Below are positions 60,808-64,000 of a DNA stretch of 64,000 nt, one piece after another (position 1 is the first letter of the stretch; each line of letters starts with the position of its first letter). The stretch spans positions 3,706 to 67,705 of the forward strand of contig JAMPEH010000009.1 of the NCBI GenBank assembly GCA_023665245.1, read 5' to 3'. The position numbers were made by a program, and so were the translations under genes. Below the pieces are notes generated by a model. It was not told where the DNA came from, made no database searches, and saw nothing but the letters and a program-made list of their open reading frames with translations. Origin of the DNA: Muribaculaceae bacterium. GTDB lineage: Bacteria; Pseudomonadota; Alphaproteobacteria; Rs-D84.

Positions 60808-61560
60808 CTACTTATTTTTTTCTATGTAAATTTTTCTGCTCCAATACTCCCTATACTTTTTCCGCACCGCCTTTTCGTATGTTCTGCCTAACGGAATTTT
60901 CATGTTATTGCTAAGTTCAATAATATTTTTCCGTATCCCTGTTACTTTATTAAAATTCACAATATAGCCGCCATGAACCCTTATCATATTATCCCTGAAG
61001 TTTTTCATAATCTCGACAAGTGACTGATAACAGGTATATTTGTGTTCTTCCGTAACTACATTTATTTTGCGGTCTTCCCGCTCAATATAAAGGATTTCTT
61101 TTTTATCTATAAATACCGTGTGTCCATCGCACACCAAAGGCATCACATCCCTGTGTGCATTATCATCCAACTCCAGCAATGCCTTATTAATAGCAACAGG
61201 CAACATTTTTTCTACTTCCTGTTTCCACACATAATAACAATGTCTTGTTTCATATACCCTTAATGAGTACTCAATATGGCTCGAAAAAAATATTATTTCA
61301 CACGGCGGAAAAGAACGGTTTATCATATTTGCCAAATCGATTCCATTGTAAGTTATACTTTTGAAATAAATTTCAAGCACCAGTATGTCGCAATGAAACA
61401 GCTCTTCTTCAATGTCTATCAGAAGTTCCTCAGGGTCATACTCTTTTACTCTTAGCTCACCATTATGTATGTTGGTTTTAATCGCCTGTGTTGCCTTACC
61501 AATATCTTTTTTATTGTCATCACAAATTCCTAAAAGCATGGTACAATCTCTCTTTAGCAT
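60808..61560 (-). CDS. LytTR response regulator with Glu at the phosphorylation site
   Basis: A 250-residue AgrA-like protein. The receiver domain covers 1-135. It retains the acidic pair (GICDDNK), the Ser/Thr strand (IIFFSSHIEYSL) and the conserved Lys (YYVWKQEV). The strand that should end in the phospho-acceptor Asp reads CDILVLEIYF, with Glu in its place. The LytTR DNA-binding domain is at 150-245 (ILYIEREDRKINVVTEEHKY, then IRVHGGYIVNFNKVTGI). Glu can mimic the phosphorylated state, so the protein may be constitutively active or use another signal. No histidine kinase is adjacent. It leads the operon. A later ATG at 61539 is possible. Confidence 0.88.
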   Translation of the reverse strand: MLKRDCTMLLGICDDNKKDIGKATQAIKTNIHNGELRVKEYDPEELLIDIEEELFHCDILVLEIYFKSITYNGIDLANMINRSFPPCEIIFFSSHIEYSLRVYETRHCYYVWKQEVEKMLPVAINKALLELDDNAHRDVMPLVCDGHTVFIDKKEILYIEREDRKINVVTEEHKYTCYQSLVEIMKNFRDNMIRVHGGYIVNFNKVTGIRKNIIELSNNMKIPLGRTYEKAVRKKYREYWSRKIYIEKNK

Positions 61561-61753
61561 ATTATCCTTTTGATGTTACCATAAATTTTGCCCGATAAAA
61601 CCGACCGTGCATTTCTTACAACATATCTTGCAAATTACGCATATGTTGACACGCGGGTATCATTTTTGCGGAACAAATTTCAGGCTCAGCTGCAAAATAA
61701 ACGTTGCGGTTTATAAATATGGTTTACTTTTGAAAATTCACGTTTTATTTCAT

Positions 61754-61779
61754 GCCATATTCTTATACCACAATATGGC
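61754..61779 (-). promoter_or_regulatory. Hairpin in the leader of the surface operon
   Basis: GCCATATT (61754-61761) and AATATGGC (61772-61779) form a perfect 8-bp stem. It lies between the LytTR-type repeats and the regulator start and may be a leader structure; there is no T-run. Confidence 0.45.
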
Positions 61780-61799
61780 TCCTTAAACGCGAATTTGTC

Positions 61800-61829
61800 C
61801 TAAACGCATGGAATTTTGTCCTGAACAAA
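61800..61829 (-). promoter_or_regulatory. LytTR-type direct repeat
   Basis: On the minus strand TTTGTTCAG and TGCGTTTAG are spaced exactly 21 bases start to start (9-bp sites, 12-bp gap), inside GTTCAGGACAAAATTC and GTTTAGGACAAATTC. This is the geometry of AgrA-family LytTR sites. It is about 240 bases upstream of the operon start. Confidence 0.6.
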
Positions 61830-61914
61830 ATTTTTTTCGTTGTTTTTACTAAAAATTCCTACTAAAAACAAGGTCTGATTTGTTGATTTCATTGAAAGAA
61901 ATTTTCTATGAAAA

Positions 61915-61947
61915 TAAAAAACGCCCCTGCAAATAAATGCAGAGGCG
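61915..61947 (-). terminator. Terminator of the LysM-GH18 gene
   Basis: On the minus strand CGCCTCTGCA pairs with TGCAGGGGCG, followed by TTTTTTATTTT. Confidence 0.85.
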
Positions 61948-61981
61948 AATGCAAATATACATGTGCCAACCTTACTTTCAT

Positions 61982-63100
61982 CTACACTCCATATCTTTGT
62001 AACAACCAGTTCGGTCTGAAAGGACGCATCAAATTCCAGTATCCGCCACCTAAAAATCCATACTCTTCTATCGTTTCAAAACGCACCTGCATGCTCCTCA
62101 CATCCTCAAACCAAACCTCATGGGATACTCCCCCAGATACATAATTAAAAAATGGTGACTGTGCAACATCGTCATACCGGATAACCGCACCATTTTCTGC
62201 AGCAATTTCCACCGCCTGTATATTTCCGATGCTGGTTGCCCTTGTCACACCCTGAACATGCGGCAACGGCCAATCGTAGCCATAGTTTGGCAGACCCATG
62301 TAAATTTTATTTGCAGGAATTCGAGAAACACCATAATCCAATACCCGTCTCACACTTGGAATTGGTGCAACTGCCTGTGGCGTACTGTAAGTATAACCCC
62401 ATTCATACGTCATAAGCAGCACCTGATTTGCAGCAGTGCCAAGCCCTGCATAATCCACTCCCTCATATAAAAGTCCCTGCTGGTCATCCGATACTTTAGG
62501 CGGCAATGCTATTGTAACATAAAAACCATTTGCATTCATTTCCGCTGTCAACCGCTGAATAAATGCGACATATGCATCTTTATCTGTCGCAAGCACATAT
62601 TCGAAATCCACGTCAATTCCCACATATCGTTTCTGCCGCATAACCGTCAGCAGGTTTTGAATTATTCTTTGCTGAACCTCTATATTTTGAAGCAATGCAT
62701 TTACCAGTTGATTATTAAATGTACCACCCTCAGAAAATGGTGTTAAAACTAACACGGGTTCTACCCCAAACTCCTCGGCAGTCCGAATCAGTCTTTCATC
62801 ATCAATGGCAATTAGCTCCCCACTTGTGGTAAATCCATAGGAAAAAATATAGAGTGCCTGCATGTACAACAAACACTCTCTTAAAACTTCTTCCCTGATA
62901 TAGGGGTAGGCATAACCGAAATACCGTTTACCGTTATTTTGAACCTGACTACCATTCCTTGGCAAAATATAAAGAGCCTGCCCCACAACCAACGGCTGCC
63001 CCTCGGCAATCTGGTTATTGTATGCAAGCTCCTGCGGTGTGGTATTATATGTACGTGCAATGCTATACAGCGTATCCCCATAATTTACTACATAAATCAT
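61982..63100 (-). CDS. LysM-GH18 spore cortex/cell-wall glycosidase (SleL/YaaH-like)
   Basis: A 372-residue protein. The N-terminal LysM domain (YVVNYGDTLYSIARTYNTTP) binds glycan. The GH18 barrel spans about 60-372. The catalytic motif is RYVGIDVDFEYV (DxDxE form) near residue 155, and MTYEWGYTYS and GLPNYGYDW are substrate strands. There is no signal peptide, as in the SleL/YaaH spore proteins that are laid down around the cortex. They act as N-acetylglucosaminidases on the cortex at germination. A second LysM is missing; YaaH usually has two. GGAGC is upstream of the ATG. The upstream gap holds a run of eight C bases at 63188-63195. Confidence 0.92.
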   Translation of the reverse strand: MIYVVNYGDTLYSIARTYNTTPQELAYNNQIAEGQPLVVGQALYILPRNGSQVQNNGKRYFGYAYPYIREEVLRECLLYMQALYIFSYGFTTSGELIAIDDERLIRTAEEFGVEPVLVLTPFSEGGTFNNQLVNALLQNIEVQQRIIQNLLTVMRQKRYVGIDVDFEYVLATDKDAYVAFIQRLTAEMNANGFYVTIALPPKVSDDQQGLLYEGVDYAGLGTAANQVLLMTYEWGYTYSTPQAVAPIPSVRRVLDYGVSRIPANKIYMGLPNYGYDWPLPHVQGVTRATSIGNIQAVEIAAENGAVIRYDDVAQSPFFNYVSGGVSHEVWFEDVRSMQVRFETIEEYGFLGGGYWNLMRPFRPNWLLQRYGV

Positions 63101-63235
63101 ATCGTGCTCCTTAAGGGCATGTTAATATAATATATGCATGAAACACATTATTTACATCCGAAACCGAAAAAATATCTACCGGTTCCGCCCCCCCCGCTTT
63201 CCATTCTTATCCCTTTATTCCCGGAAACCACACTC

Positions 63236-63604
63236 CTAGTTCCCGCTCACAACCTCTTTCACAGCCACATCTAAATTCTCAAACACATTGATTACATTGC
63301 CAAACTGCTCTGCCATCTTACCATCGTCTCCCGATGCAAGAGCCTCACTCAGTGCGGTAATCGTTTTGTTAAAGCTTTCCTTATCAACCCTTGTTGTTCC
63401 CTCATTTAAAATGTCCATGGTTGCATTCACAACCTGAATTTCCCAATTAAGGGCATCAATGACTGTCTTTAAAAGCTTATCCGTATCGTCTAACCGCTTT
63501 CCTGAAAGCTCATTTACAAGTGCTTTCATGTTGCCAATTAAACGTCCATTAAACTCCTGCAATACCTTTAAAGCCTCAATCTGTTCATTTCTGTTGTTTT
63601 CCAT
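63236..63604 (-). CDS. Small helical hypothetical protein
   Basis: A 122-residue protein, predicted as a bundle of four or five helices (MENNRNEQIEALKVLQEFNG, DDTDKLLKTVIDALNWEIQ). It has no Cys, signal or membrane segment. The helices resemble those of secretion or flagellar chaperones, but no family can be named. AGGAGG is upstream of the ATG. It stands next to a MITE-like element. Confidence 0.7.
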   Translation of the reverse strand: MENNRNEQIEALKVLQEFNGRLIGNMKALVNELSGKRLDDTDKLLKTVIDALNWEIQVVNATMDILNEGTTRVDKESFNKTITALSEALASGDDGKMAEQFGNVINVFENLDVAVKEVVSGN

Positions 63605-63626
63605 GATTATCCTCCTGATTTTTTAT

Positions 63627-63873
63627 AGGTAGTGTCAAGTCTAATGCCTAAAAATTGCCGCAACCCAAGTAAATTCAAAGGTTTCAGTCTCTCGGTGCCT
63701 TTACCCCCTCTTTCTACCTCTTAGTGACCAGTTATTTTGCTTCCAAATTTCTGTCAAGCCCGGACTAAAAGCTCGTTAATTTCAGGCTTGACAGAGATTT
63801 GCGGAGCATAAATATAATGGTCTAAGAGGTTGGAAAGAGGAACGATTTTTTCATAAATCACTTTACACTACCT
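63627..63873. mobile_element. MITE-like element with terminal inverted repeats
   Basis: AGGTAGTGTCAAGT (63627-63640) and ACTTTACACTACCT (63860-63873) are terminal inverted repeats (13 of 14 match). A second, inner inverted repeat is long: CCTCTTAGTGACC with GGTCTAAGAGG, and CTGTCAAGCC with GGCTTGACAG. TTTTAT flanks both ends directly, a possible 6-bp target duplication. At 247 bases it has no transposase. It would need a related IS elsewhere to move. Confidence 0.65.
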
Positions 63874-64000
63874 TTTTATACTATAACTTAACCAACTTCT
63901 GCAAACACAACATCTGCTTTCAATAAAGTGTCGTTGGCATTCATCTTCTTACATTTTACTGTCAAGGGACTTCCCTGCTTCTATATGCTTAAACTCAGGC
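63874..64000 (-). other. Edge region, possible end of a small gene
   Basis: A minus-strand frame ends TLLKADVVFAEVG then TAA near 63897. It is too short to judge and its start lies near or past the window edge. I make no call. Confidence 0.3.

Noticed and set aside
63188..63195. Run of eight C bases upstream of the LysM-GH18 gene as a possible phase-variation switch
   Set aside because: It is not inside a coding frame or a visible promoter spacer, so no switching effect can be argued.

Overview
The window looks like a chromosomal segment of an anaerobic, spore-forming Clostridia, most likely a Lachnospiraceae-type gut bacterium. The evidence is AT-rich DNA with strong AGGAGG ribosome-binding sites, SpoIIID fragments, a LysM-GH18 spore-cortex-type hydrolase, a Csp-like subtilase, a flavodiiron protein, a PucR regulator, several BspA/Ig-like surface proteins and cohesin/dockerin modules. 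I saw no rRNA, tRNA or CRISPR array.

Layout. 1-10.2 kb is an accessory, eroding region on the minus strand. It holds an adenine methyltransferase next to a truncated GHKL ATPase, an AAA/DUF4143 ATPase and a frameshifted second one, an MNT nucleotidyltransferase with a broken partner, duplicated SpoIIID fragments, an uncharacterised two-gene membrane operon, tandem XRE regulators and a short ORF (10004-10153) that reads as an AgrD-like autoinducer precursor with no AgrB beside it. 10.5-23.5 kb carries a dGTPase-like HD protein, a flavin reductase, a secreted transglutaminase-like/BspA/Big_2 protein, and a coherent operon of amino-acid ABC transporter, kinase-like protein, class III aminotransferase and iron-type alcohol dehydrogenase, preceded by a PucR regulator. 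A cspA gene follows.

23.6-30.3 kb has a FapA-like protein, an S8 peptidase, three family 2 glycosyltransferases and, at the head of the same string, a CARF plus nuclease protein of the Card1/Can2 (DUF1887) type with no CRISPR-Cas genes in sight. 30.5-48 kb is mixed housekeeping and unknown genes: a membrane protein with repeated DEIAAL motifs, a LytTR-only regulator and a FliD-like protein sharing an upstream motif, a PIN-domain pair, an RlmI-like methyltransferase, a TPR-DUF4037-DUF4125 protein, Mrp, a flavodiiron protein, an SPFH/4TM/ribbon-helix-helix operon, asparaginase, MATE, YlmH and CorA.

49.4-61.6 kb is the most striking part. Six genes lie head to tail with gaps of 18 bases or less. 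A LytTR response regulator whose phospho-acceptor Asp is replaced by Glu is followed by a PPC/FN3 protein, two amidase_6 cell-wall hydrolases (one of 1810 residues ending in a dockerin), a membrane-anchored cohesin protein and a cohesin-LRR protein. Upstream is a 21-bp-spaced direct repeat of LytTR-site geometry. I infer a self-contained, non-cellulosomal cohesin-dockerin system that displays peptidoglycan hydrolases on the cell surface. The right edge has a LysM-GH18 protein, a small helical protein and a 247-bp MITE-like element.
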